From contig DWYA01000054.1 of the NCBI GenBank assembly GCA_019118905.1, positions 1-64,000 of the forward strand: 64,000 nt of DNA. Reading direction: 5' to 3'. The notes under the pieces were generated by a model. That model did not search any database. It had not been told where the DNA came from and saw only the letters and a list, made by a program, of their open reading frames with translations. A program made the translations under genes and the position numbers. The DNA comes from Ruthenibacterium avium (lineage in GTDB: Bacteria; Bacillota; Clostridia; Oscillospirales; Ruminococcaceae). Shown piece after piece: positions 7,681 through 15,889 of this stretch (the stretch's first letter is position 1; the number at the start of each line of letters is the position of its first letter).

Positions 7681-9558
7681 ATGAATATTCTTTTGAACCA
7701 GTTTATCCTGCCTGACGAGCTTCAGAAGCTGCTGAACACCAGCCCCAGCGTCATTGTGCCTGAAACAAAATCCATGCTGTATGATCTCATCTTCGGCAGC
7801 AAAAGTACCCGTCAGGTGGACGTGCTGTATGAGGTAAACGGCGAGCTGGTGAAAGAGGCCACGGTTGCGCGCTGCAAAAACGGCGCCGCCGTCAACTTTA
7901 CCGAGGACTACATGCGCCGCCGTGACCCGGACTGTATGCGTATCTCCGACGACCAGCCCACCGATAAGCCGCGTTTTCAGGATGTGTACGGCTACCCGTT
8001 TGAAACCTTGCGCAAGGACACCTATGAGTGGCTGTCGAAGCAGGAGCTGATTTTGGTTCCCTTTATGGCGGGCGGCTATGAGTATGGCTATCCCGCTGTT
8101 ATGGTTTGCCCGCGCAATGCGGCGTTCTTTGGCTTTGCACTTTCTCAGCTGCAAGCCTTTGTGGAGGGCAAAGACCTGCAAACCTTTAAGCCGCGCGCTA
8201 TTTTGTACGTTGCACCGCCGTTCCGTCACACTCACTTTGATGGCCGTCAAGTTTGTGTGCATCATCGTTCGGAAAATCTGCACGAGATTTTTGCCTACAA
8301 CCTCTATCCGGGCCCCTCTGCCAAAAAGGGTATTTACAGCGTACTGCTGGACATTGGCGAGCAGGAAGGCTGGGTAACGGCACATGCTTCTGCCGCACGC
8401 ATCATTACCCCGTATGAAAACGAAATGGTTATGATGCACGAAGGCGCATCCGGCGGCGGAAAAAGCGAGCTGCTGCAAGATGTTCACCGCATTCCCGATG
8501 GCCGCGTGCTGCTGGGCACGGACACCCAAACGGGTGAATGCTACTACCTCACCATGAGCGACACTTGTACCATCGAGCCGGTCACGGATGACATGGCTAT
8601 CTGCCATCCCTCGTTCCAAACCGACAGCGGCAAGCTGGCCTTGTACGACGGTGAGGACGGCTGGTTCCTGCGCGTGGACGGCATTAAAAAGTATGGCAGC
8701 GACCCGATGTATGAACGCATCACGATTCACAGCAAAGAGCCGCTGATGTTCTTTAACATTCAGGGCGTTCCCGATTCCACCTGTCTTGTGTGGGAGCACA
8801 CCATGGACTCCACCGGAAAGCCCTGCCCCAATCCCCGCGTGATTGTGCCGCGCAAAATGGTAGACCATATTGTGACAAAGCCTGTGGAGATTGACGTGCG
8901 CAGCTTTGGTGTGCGTATGCCGCCGTCTACCGAGGAGCATCCCGACTACGGCATTATGGGCTTGATGCACATTATCCCGCCCGCTTTGGCTTGGATGTGG
9001 CGCTTGGTATCTCCGCGCGGCTTCAAAAACCCCAGCATCACCGGCAACTCGCCGTTGGCCGGCGAAGGCGTTGGCTCCTACTGGCCGTTTGCCACGGGCT
9101 TGAAAGTAAAACAGGCCAACCTGCTGCTGGAGCAGATTTTGAATTCTCCGTCTACCCGCTATGTATTGATTCCGAACCAGCATATCGGCGTTTATCAAAT
9201 CGGCTTTGCGGCGGAATGGATTGCGCGCGAGTATCTGGCTCGCCGCGGCGGCGTCAACATGAAGATGGACCGCCTTGCACCGGCGCGCTGCTCTTTGCTG
9301 GGCTATGCACTGCGTGAAATGAAAGTGGACGGCCAAGAAATTCCCTCCAAGTTCCTGCGCACCGAAAAGCAGGAATCCTTGGGCAAGGAAGGCTATGACA
9401 AGGGCGCAGAAATTTTGTATAATTTCTTTGCCAAAGAGCTGGCCGAGTTCGACGTGGAGGAGCTGCATCCCGTCGGAAAGCAAATTCTTGATTGCTTCAA
9501 GAACAACGGCAGCGTAGAAGACTACTGCGCAATTACTCCGCTTGGTTTACAGCGCTGA
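7681..9558 (+). CDS. DUF4914 family protein with PEPCK-like P-loop
   Basis: A 625-residue soluble protein that I match, from memory, to the DUF4914 family; no function is established. It carries a kinase-type P-loop GASGGGKSE (about 254-262) preceded by MMHE, reminiscent of the kinase-1a motif of phosphoenolpyruvate carboxykinase and HPr kinase, followed by a DTQTGECYY stretch and an IVPRKM segment that could hold ligands. The start ATG 7681 is preceded by GAAGGAGAGGGG; an in-frame ATT/ATG extension begins in the leader and is unlikely. It sits between two terminators as a single gene, upstream of nagB. A nucleotide-dependent metabolic enzyme or protein kinase is plausible inference only. Confidence 0.7.
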   Translation: MNILLNQFILPDELQKLLNTSPSVIVPETKSMLYDLIFGSKSTRQVDVLYEVNGELVKEATVARCKNGAAVNFTEDYMRRRDPDCMRISDDQPTDKPRFQDVYGYPFETLRKDTYEWLSKQELILVPFMAGGYEYGYPAVMVCPRNAAFFGFALSQLQAFVEGKDLQTFKPRAILYVAPPFRHTHFDGRQVCVHHRSENLHEIFAYNLYPGPSAKKGIYSVLLDIGEQEGWVTAHASAARIITPYENEMVMMHEGASGGGKSELLQDVHRIPDGRVLLGTDTQTGECYYLTMSDTCTIEPVTDDMAICHPSFQTDSGKLALYDGEDGWFLRVDGIKKYGSDPMYERITIHSKEPLMFFNIQGVPDSTCLVWEHTMDSTGKPCPNPRVIVPRKMVDHIVTKPVEIDVRSFGVRMPPSTEEHPDYGIMGLMHIIPPALAWMWRLVSPRGFKNPSITGNSPLAGEGVGSYWPFATGLKVKQANLLLEQILNSPSTRYVLIPNQHIGVYQIGFAAEWIAREYLARRGGVNMKMDRLAPARCSLLGYALREMKVDGQEIPSKFLRTEKQESLGKEGYDKGAEILYNFFAKELAEFDVEELHPVGKQILDCFKNNGSVEDYCAITPLGLQR

Positions 9559-9567
9559 GATGGATTA

Positions 9568-9595
9568 CCGCCTGCATTTTGCAGGCGGTTTTTTC
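9568..9595 (+). terminator. Terminator of the DUF4914 gene
   Basis: CCGCCTGC / GCAGGCGG stem followed by T6. Confidence 0.9.
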
Positions 9596-9794
9596 TTTGC
9601 CGTTTTCACTTTGCACAGGCGGCTGACAAAAAGCATTGTTTTTGGACAAAACTGCAAAAAAAATCAATCTTTCGCACAAGAACCCGAGCAGAAAAGGTGC
9701 TATGATTAGGGTAAGAAGCTTAACGGGCGGCACACTCACCAAGTTCCCCTTTTGTGAAAGCCGCCATGCGTTATCAACAAAGGAGTTTTGTGTT

Positions 9795-10532
9795 ATGAAG
9801 GTTATTGTTACTGCCAGCTACGACGAAACTTGCCGTGTCATTGCCGAAATGATTGCCGGCCTTGTTAATGAAAAACCCGACTGCAAACTGGGCCTTGCCA
9901 CAGGCGGCACGCCGGTTCCCATCTACAAAAAGCTGATTGAAATGAATCAGGCCGGTAAGGTCGATTTCTCCAAAGTGCGCACTGTCAACTTAGACGAGTA
10001 CTGCGGCATCCCCGGCACTCATGACCAAAGCTACCGCTATTTCATGAACACCAATTTGTTTGACCACATCAACATTGATAAAGCCAACACCTTCGTGGCA
10101 AACGGCATGGGCGATTTTGAAGCCAATGCCCGTGAGCTGGAAGAAAAAGTGCGTGAGGGCGGCGTGGCTGACCTTCAGCTGTTGGGCATCGGCAACAACG
10201 GTCACATTGCCTTTAACGAGGCCAGCGACCACCTCATTTCCGTTGCTCATATCGAGCACCTCACCGAGAGCACCATTGACGCCAATGCTCGCTTCTTCGA
10301 GAAACGCGAAGACGTACCTACCATGGCAATCACCATGGGCATGGGCGATATCATGGCGGCAAAAAAAGTTGTTTTGGCTGCAACCGGCCTGGCAAAAGTT
10401 CCTGCCATCAAGGGTCTGATCATGGATGATGTTATCACCACTCAGAACCCCTCTACCATGCTGAAAATGCACAGCGATGCAGTCGTTGTCATTGACAAAG
10501 AGCTGGCAGACGCTGTGGGCTATCAGGGCTAA
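9795..10532 (+). CDS. nagB: Glucosamine-6-phosphate deaminase
   Basis: Converts glucosamine 6-phosphate to fructose 6-phosphate and ammonia, the last step of amino-sugar catabolism. The 245-residue protein shows LATGGTP (substrate phosphate), NLDEY with the catalytic Asp, and the LLGIGNNGHIAFNEA active-site segment with the catalytic Asp-His-Glu set. The start is ATG 9795 after AAAGGAG; a 53-residue upstream extension in the same frame is not family-like. No nagA is adjacent. It would consume GlcNAc released by the GH20 enzyme encoded at 20055, once phosphorylated and deacetylated. Confidence 0.97.
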   Translation: MKVIVTASYDETCRVIAEMIAGLVNEKPDCKLGLATGGTPVPIYKKLIEMNQAGKVDFSKVRTVNLDEYCGIPGTHDQSYRYFMNTNLFDHINIDKANTFVANGMGDFEANARELEEKVREGGVADLQLLGIGNNGHIAFNEASDHLISVAHIEHLTESTIDANARFFEKREDVPTMAITMGMGDIMAAKKVVLAATGLAKVPAIKGLIMDDVITTQNPSTMLKMHSDAVVVIDKELADAVGYQG

Positions 10533-10551
10533 GCCGATATCATAAAACAGT

Positions 10552-10599
10552 AAAATGCTCCCTTCCTTCACGACAATGTGAAAGAAGGGAGCATTTTTT
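10552..10599. terminator. Bidirectional terminator between nagB and bioY
   Basis: AAAATGCTCCCTTC / GAAGGGAGCATTTT stem with T6 on the plus side and A/T-rich flank on the minus side; it separates two convergent genes. Confidence 0.9.
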
Positions 10600-10607
10600 G
10601 TTTGATG

Positions 10608-11135
10608 TCATGATACGTTTTGCAGCACACGGCGTTTGATGGTTTGCGCCAGCCAAGCGGCAGCAATGCCTTTTGCCACATCTGCCGGAATAAACGGCAG
10701 GACACACATGGCCAAAGCAGCGGACAGCGCCGTCCCCGTTGCACAGATAAACCAAACCGTTCCCAGCGTATAGCAAAGCACTAACCCGAGCGCCATGCCC
10801 GCCAAGCGCATCGGCATAGGACGCTCGGCAACGAGAGCCGTACAGCCCGCTAAAAGAAGGTAGCCCGCCATGTAGCCGCCTGTGGGCGACAGCACCGCCC
10901 CAAGACCTCCTTGCAGCCCGGCCATCACCGGCAGACCAATCGCCGCCATCAGCCAATAGGTCGCCATAGAAAGCACCGCCATGCCCGGCGAAAGAAGCAT
11001 TCCGGCTAAAAAAGCGCCAAAAACAGCTAAATTGAAGGGAACCGGCCCAATGGGAATCACAATTTGTGCCAAAACAGCGGTACAGGCTGCCAGCAGCCCA
11101 GCCATGCAAAACTCTTTTGTCCTCGTTTTCTTCAT
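10608..11135 (-). CDS. bioY: Biotin ECF transporter S component BioY
   Basis: A 175-residue integral membrane protein with about six helices. The sequence PIGPVPFNLAVFGAFLAGM and the GGYMAGYLLA segment (SPTGGYMAGYLLL) are the conserved biotin-binding features of BioY. It works with the shared EcfAAT energising module, not encoded here, or as a facilitator. Its ATG overlaps the stop of birA by ATGA, so the two are translationally coupled and share the BirA-controlled promoter upstream of birA. Confidence 0.93.
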   Translation of the reverse strand: MKKTRTKEFCMAGLLAACTAVLAQIVIPIGPVPFNLAVFGAFLAGMLLSPGMAVLSMATYWLMAAIGLPVMAGLQGGLGAVLSPTGGYMAGYLLLAGCTALVAERPMPMRLAGMALGLVLCYTLGTVWFICATGTALSAALAMCVLPFIPADVAKGIAAAWLAQTIKRRVLQNVS

Positions 11136-12094
11136 AAACGAACGCTCACCTCTTCAAAACTTAATGTTTCTTGCCCCTGCGGGGTTTCCACCAGCAGACG
11201 GGCATCGTCCAAAATACGCAGCGCTTTTGCGGGAGTACGCTTTCCGCTGCGCTCAAGCCAAATTTCTCTGCCCGGCAAAAAGTTGCGGGCGCGGTATTCT
11301 TCCAGCCATGCCGGATCGTTCATCCATGTGCTTATGCCGGAAATTTCATCGGCAAGGCAAGCGGTCAGCTCGCTCATCCGCTGCGGCTGCGGCTGTGTTA
11401 AAATCGCGCCTGCAATCTCCCTTAGCTCCTCCGGGAAGCCCTGCGGCGGCGGGGCGACATTCAGCCCTACCCCGACGATAGCATACTCCAAGCCGCCGCC
11501 CTCTAAGTCAACGGCAGCCTGTGTTAAAATGCCGCCGCACTTTTTGTATTCAGCGTTATACAAATCATTCACCCATTTTACCAAAAGGTGCGTTTCATAA
11601 ACCGTTTGCACCGCGCGGCACACGGCCACAGCCGCCGCAGCGGTAAGCAGCGCTGCGCTTTCCATGCCGGGTAAACCGCGCAAAATAACCGAAAGATACA
11701 GCCCTCCTTCGGGCGAAAAAAAGCTGCGTCCCCGCCGCCCCATGCCTGCTGTTTGATGATGGGCAAATACCGCCGTACCATGCGGCGCACCGCTTTGCGC
11801 CATCTCCTTCGCGGCAGCGTTGGTCGAATCAATGGCGTCATATTCTTTGACGGGCGCTTCTATCCTCCGCAGCCGTTGTACGTTGGCGGCACAATAAGTG
11901 GGCTGTTTTGCACACAACCGATAGCCGCGGTTGGGAGCCGCTTCAATTTGGCAGCCTTCTTCTTTTAAGCGTGCAATCGCTTTCCAAACCGCAGTGCGTG
12001 AAACCCCCAGCTGCTGTGCGAGGTGCTGGCCTGAAACGCCCTGCTGCCCTGCCTGCTCCAGCAAGGACAAAATTTCTTCTTTCGTCGATGCCAT
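11132..12094 (-). CDS. birA: Biotin-protein ligase / biotin operon repressor BirA
   Basis: A 320-residue class II biotin ligase. Residues 1-60 form the winged helix-turn-helix (VSGQHLAQQLGVSRTAVWKA), then comes the ligase domain with DSTN (89-92), the adenylate loop GMGRRGR (117-123) and KWVND (173-177), and a C-terminal SH3-like domain. The presence of the DNA-binding domain means it both biotinylates carboxylases and represses transcription. ATG 12094 has AAAGGGG 7 bp upstream; another ATG six bases earlier lies too close to that site. Forms an operon with bioY (ATGA overlap). A BirA-box-like inverted repeat covers the -35. Confidence 0.96.
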   Translation of the reverse strand: MASTKEEILSLLEQAGQQGVSGQHLAQQLGVSRTAVWKAIARLKEEGCQIEAAPNRGYRLCAKQPTYCAANVQRLRRIEAPVKEYDAIDSTNAAAKEMAQSGAPHGTAVFAHHQTAGMGRRGRSFFSPEGGLYLSVILRGLPGMESAALLTAAAAVAVCRAVQTVYETHLLVKWVNDLYNAEYKKCGGILTQAAVDLEGGGLEYAIVGVGLNVAPPPQGFPEELREIAGAILTQPQPQRMSELTACLADEISGISTWMNDPAWLEEYRARNFLPGREIWLERSGKRTPAKALRILDDARLLVETPQGQETLSFEEVSVRL

Positions 12095-12127
12095 TCCCAT
12101 TCCCCTTTCAGCCAATATCGCTGCATC

Positions 12128-12156
12128 ATTGTAACAAAAAAACACCCAATTGTCAA
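12128..12156 (-). promoter_or_regulatory. Sigma-A promoter of birA-bioY
   Basis: On the minus strand TTGACA (12156-12151), a 17-bp spacer and TACAAT (12133-12128): a near-consensus promoter. Confidence 0.85.
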
Positions 12157-12181
12157 CTACACAAAAATTAATGGTTAACAA
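12150..12181 (-). promoter_or_regulatory. BirA operator-like inverted repeat
   Basis: TTGTTAAC-N16-GTTGACAA on the minus strand. It has the arm sequence and spacing of known BirA sites and overlaps the -35 of the birA-bioY promoter, so biotinoyl-AMP-bound BirA should shut off its own operon. Confidence 0.75.
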
Positions 12182-12260
12182 TAAAATTTTGATGCTTCAA
12201 TAAAACTTCAAGTTTTGTGTTGTATGATACAGCTATTAACAAAACAGGAGGTTTTCATTC

Positions 12261-14516
12261 GTGAAGTATTGCAAAAAAGTGATTGCGCTCTTTCTTGCCT
12301 ACTGTCTGTGTGCATGTTCGGCACAAAGTGTACCCACCAGCACAAGCGAAGCAGCAAGTGCGTCACGCACCAGCGCTTCCCAAAGTGTCGACGTGGCTGA
12401 CCCCGAACAAAAAGCCTATATTGAAGAAACATTAAACCTTGCCAACAACCCCGACCAGGAGTGGACTTATGATGCAGACGCACAGGCGTGAATCTTGTCA
12501 ATTGTGTCCGCAGTCGCTTTTCCTGAACTGCCCGACCAGCAAGGCGTATCGGTATGCGTTCCTGCCGCGTATGTGCTCGGTATTGACACCGACGGCGACG
12601 GCCAGGAGGATGTTACGTCAACCAGCGACACGCAAACCGCAAAAGGTTCTCTCGTGATTGATGCAGCAGCCCAAGTAACAAGCAGTCACGGCCAAGTGTA
12701 CACCGCTGCCGCTGCTCCCTTTATTTTAAATACAGGCGCAGCAGGCTACGGCTCCAGCAAACATACGCTGGCAGCAACCACCTATGCTTCAGAGGGATAC
12801 ATCAACGTGTCTTGCGGAAACCGCGGCAAGCAGGACACGGCAGCGGATGAGGACGGCAATTCTTACTACACCGGTGACGCTCCCTCTTGCTTGGTAGACC
12901 AAAAAAACGCCGCCCGTTTCTTAAAATATAACATTCTTCTTGGGAATTTACCGGGAAGTGTGGATTATTTTGTTTCCACGGGCGGTTCTGAGGGCGGAGC
13001 CCATGCCGTCATGTTTGCAGCCACCTCGAATCACTCCGATTTCTATGACTATGAAATTGCAGCCGGCGCCGTAGGCGTTTATTTGCTGGAGGACGGCGGT
13101 TACACAACAACCGTCAGTATCGACGGCACTGACTACGAAATTTCCGACGGCGCTTGGGGATGTATGGCATACAGCGCCATCACCTCGCTTTATGAAGCCG
13201 ATATGGCAATGGCTTTTGAGTATACCCTGGACACCACTTATGAGTTTGGTGCGTCATTCCAAAAACAGTTGGCGGAATATTTGTCCGAGGCGTATATGGA
13301 ATATATGAACCAGCAAAATCTGAGCGCAGCAGAAAACGCCGCTGGGTTTGATTTGAACAGCGACGGAGATTTGGAGGATACCATCGCTTTGACCATCGAA
13401 TGCGACCCGCAGACGCACCCGGAAACCAATGGATATTACGGCACTTATTTAGATTTGTATTGAATGGAATTTCAATCCAACCTGCAATGGTACTTAGACC
13501 AGCTGGACTACGCCGAAGATTGGACGTGGTTTGACGCTGAGGGCAGCGCGCTAAGCGATGAAGAAGTGGCGGCTATGACGACAGCCGACAAAGCCGCAGC
13601 GTTTGTGGAAGGACGCTATGCCAAGAGCAGCACAAAAGGCATGGGCGGAATGCGCGGCGGAATGGGTGGAATGAATGGTACACCGCCCGACGGTGCATTG
13701 CCCGAGGGGGAACTTCCCGACGGTGAGCTGCCGCAAAGAAGAAACGGTAACCGCGGCTTTGCCAATGAAGGCGCGGCCGAAAACAGCGCGGGTGACACCA
13801 TGGAGGTCGGCACCCCCGACGCCGGCACCACCCAAGCAAATGGCAGCAGCGTGGATTCCGCTTACTATACTTCATACGAAGAAATGGTGCAGGCTTACGC
13901 CGCCGACCTTGCTGAAATCGAAGCCGGAGATACTTACGGAAATAATATTGTCGATTTATACAATCCGTTGAATGATATTGATGCAGAAGGCACAGAAAAT
14001 CCCACTTGGGTTCGTATTTTAATGGGTGCTGCGGAGGGAGATATGTCCCTTTTCTCCTCGTTAAACCTTCAAATTGCCATGCTGAACGCAGGCATTGATG
14101 CCAATATCGAATGGCAATGGGACGGCGGGCATGTTCCGTCTGAAATCTTCAGCGAATCATTCACGCTTTATGTCGACCAGATGTATGGTGAATATGTCAG
14201 CAGCCAAACGATTGAAGCCCCTGCCGCCCAAGTTCAAACAACAAACGGAACCGACGAACAGCCCAACGGCACAGACATCAGCAGCTGGGTCAATACGTCG
14301 GACTTAGACGCGGTATCGTTTACCCTTGCAGATGCCGCCGCATACCGTACCAAGGGCGCCAGCAAAGCAATTCCTGGTTTTGACGTAATCGACCATGGGC
14401 AGGAGGACTATGTGTTTGGCAGCACCGAACAGGATGCACGTCATTGGAATAGCATACTGCTTGATATTTTCCAAACGCATGCCGACGTACTGGCGCCGCT
14501 GTTCAACGCGGGATAA
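12261..14516 (+). pseudogene. Secreted tannase/esterase-like alpha/beta-hydrolase gene with two in-frame TGA codons
   Basis: One frame runs from GTG 12261 (after AGGAGG, 9 bp) to the stop at 14516, 751 codons, broken only by TGA at 12489-12491 and 13461-13463. The first part is a lipoprotein signal (lipobox LCAC, Cys19) and linker; the middle carries the nucleophile-elbow motif GGSEGGAHA and SNHSDFYDYEIAAGAVG; the last part has a Gly/Met/Pro-rich insert and a C-terminal DARHWNSILLDIF that could give the catalytic His. The layout resembles subtype-B tannase-like esterases of Clostridia. The first TGA fits a former Trp (TGG); the second is followed at once by ATG. TGA is a normal stop for neighbouring genes (birA, DUF4914), so nonsense mutation is the simplest reading; recoding is the alternative. 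Confidence 0.65.
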
Positions 14517-14540
14517 CCCGCTTGCTCTCACAAGTAAAGA

Positions 14541-14578
14541 AGCCGCCGAACCTTATTTCTGAGGTTCAGCGGCTTTTT
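14541..14578. terminator. Bidirectional terminator
   Basis: AGCCGCCGAACC / GGTTCAGCGGCT stem with T5 on the plus side; separates the convergent tannase-like and DUF362 genes. Confidence 0.85.
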
Positions 14579-14581
14579 CAA

Positions 14582-15703
14582 TTATACGGTAATCAATTCG
14601 TAATCTCTGCTGCCAAGGCCGATTTTCTCGGCGTGTTCCATGCAAGTTTTCCAATTGGTGTTGGGCGAAACATTGGTGAAGTGGTCGTGATGGTCGCAAG
14701 CGCCTTCGGCGTGCATGTGGTCGTCCAGCAAGCTGCCGGGAATGACGGGCATTTTGTTGCAGGCATCGGCACAGGCAACGTCCAGCGCGACAGGGTCAAA
14801 GCTGGCAAACATACCCACATCGGGAATAATTGCCGTATCGTTTTCGCCGTGGCAGTCACAGTACGGCGAAACCTGATTGACAATATTGATGTAAAACGCC
14901 GGGCGGCCATCCACAACCGCTTTGCTGTACTCTGCCATACGGCAATTCAGCTCATCGTTTGCCGTATAGTTTTCGTTGTAAATTGCGTCGAAATTGCACG
15001 CACCCAAGCAGCGGCCACAGCCTACGCAGCGATTGTGGTCAATCGAAGCTTTCTTATTTTCGTCAAACGAAATTGCGCCGTGCGCACAGTTCTTTTCGCA
15101 CATATGGCAGCTTTTGCATGCATCTTTGTTCACCGTTGGCTTTCCGGCGCAGTGCATTTCCATTTTTCCCGCACGCGAACCGCAGCCCATGCCGGTGTTT
15201 TTAATTGCGCCGCCAAAACCCGTGGACTCATGCCCTTTGAAGTGCGAAAGCGCAATGTAGACATCGGCATCCATAATGGCACGGCCGATTTTCGCCGATT
15301 TGACGTATTCACCGCCCTCTACCGGCACTTCCACTTCATCTGTTCCTTTCAGGCCGTCGGCAATGATAACATGGCAGCCTGTGGAGAACGGCGAAAAGCC
15401 ATTTTCATACGCCGCCTCCAAATGGTCGAGCGCATTTTTGCGGCGGCCCACATACAAGGTGTTGCAGTCGGTCAAAAAGGGCTTTCCGCCCAAGCCTTTC
15501 ACCATATCGGCAACCGTTTTTGCAAAGTTCGGGCGCAGATAAGACAGGTTGCCCGGCTCGCCGAAATGAATTTTAATGGCCGCAAACTTGTCTTGAAAAT
15601 CAATGGTGTCCATTCCTGCGCGGCGCATCAGCTTTTCCAGCTTTTTCTGCAAATTGGTGCCGGGCAGCGCGCGCATATCGGTAAAGTAAACCTTTGATGC
15701 CAT
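14582..15703 (-). CDS. DUF362 protein with two [4Fe-4S] clusters
   Basis: A 373-residue cytoplasmic protein with a DUF362 domain (about 40-185 and the C-terminus) interrupted by a bacterial ferredoxin insert carrying two CxxCxxCxxxC motifs, CKSCHMCEKNC (196-206) and CVGCGRCLGAC (226-236). Members are common in anaerobic Clostridia; no biochemical role is established, an electron-transfer or iron-sulfur redox role being inferred from the clusters. Additional Cys/His residues cluster near the C-terminus (CDCHGEND, HAEGACDHHDH), which may bind metal. ATG 15703 follows AAGGAG. It is transcribed alone, downstream of the GH38 terminator. Confidence 0.92.
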   Translation of the reverse strand: MASKVYFTDMRALPGTNLQKKLEKLMRRAGMDTIDFQDKFAAIKIHFGEPGNLSYLRPNFAKTVADMVKGLGGKPFLTDCNTLYVGRRKNALDHLEAAYENGFSPFSTGCHVIIADGLKGTDEVEVPVEGGEYVKSAKIGRAIMDADVYIALSHFKGHESTGFGGAIKNTGMGCGSRAGKMEMHCAGKPTVNKDACKSCHMCEKNCAHGAISFDENKKASIDHNRCVGCGRCLGACNFDAIYNENYTANDELNCRMAEYSKAVVDGRPAFYINIVNQVSPYCDCHGENDTAIIPDVGMFASFDPVALDVACADACNKMPVIPGSLLDDHMHAEGACDHHDHFTNVSPNTNWKTCMEHAEKIGLGSRDYELITV

Positions 15704-15829
15704 ATTCCTCTACTCCTTCTTCCATCCATAACAAATCACAGCGCGCAGATTGTCTACCCGCTGTGTATAGGTTTATTATAATGCCGATTGCATTCCGGTG
15801 CAAGACTTTTCCTGCGTTCATGCAAAAAC

Positions 15830-15861
15830 AGCCGGGCAAGCGCAAAAGCACTTGTCCGGCT
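15830..15861. terminator. Terminator of the GH20-GH130-GH38 operon
   Basis: AGCCGGGCAAG / CTTGTCCGGCT stem with T5 on the minus strand; it also has a T-rich plus-strand flank. Confidence 0.85.
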
Positions 15862-15889
15862 GCCTTTTTATTCTTCGGAAAACCGCAGC

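Noticed and set aside
7594..9483. 629-residue frame on the minus strand opposite the DUF4914 gene
   Set aside because: Antisense shadow with no family features and no ribosome site.
12261..14516. Selenocysteine or reassigned TGA
   Set aside because: No SECIS-like hairpin is visible after either TGA, and TGA ends neighbouring intact genes such as birA and DUF4914; kept only as a remote alternative.
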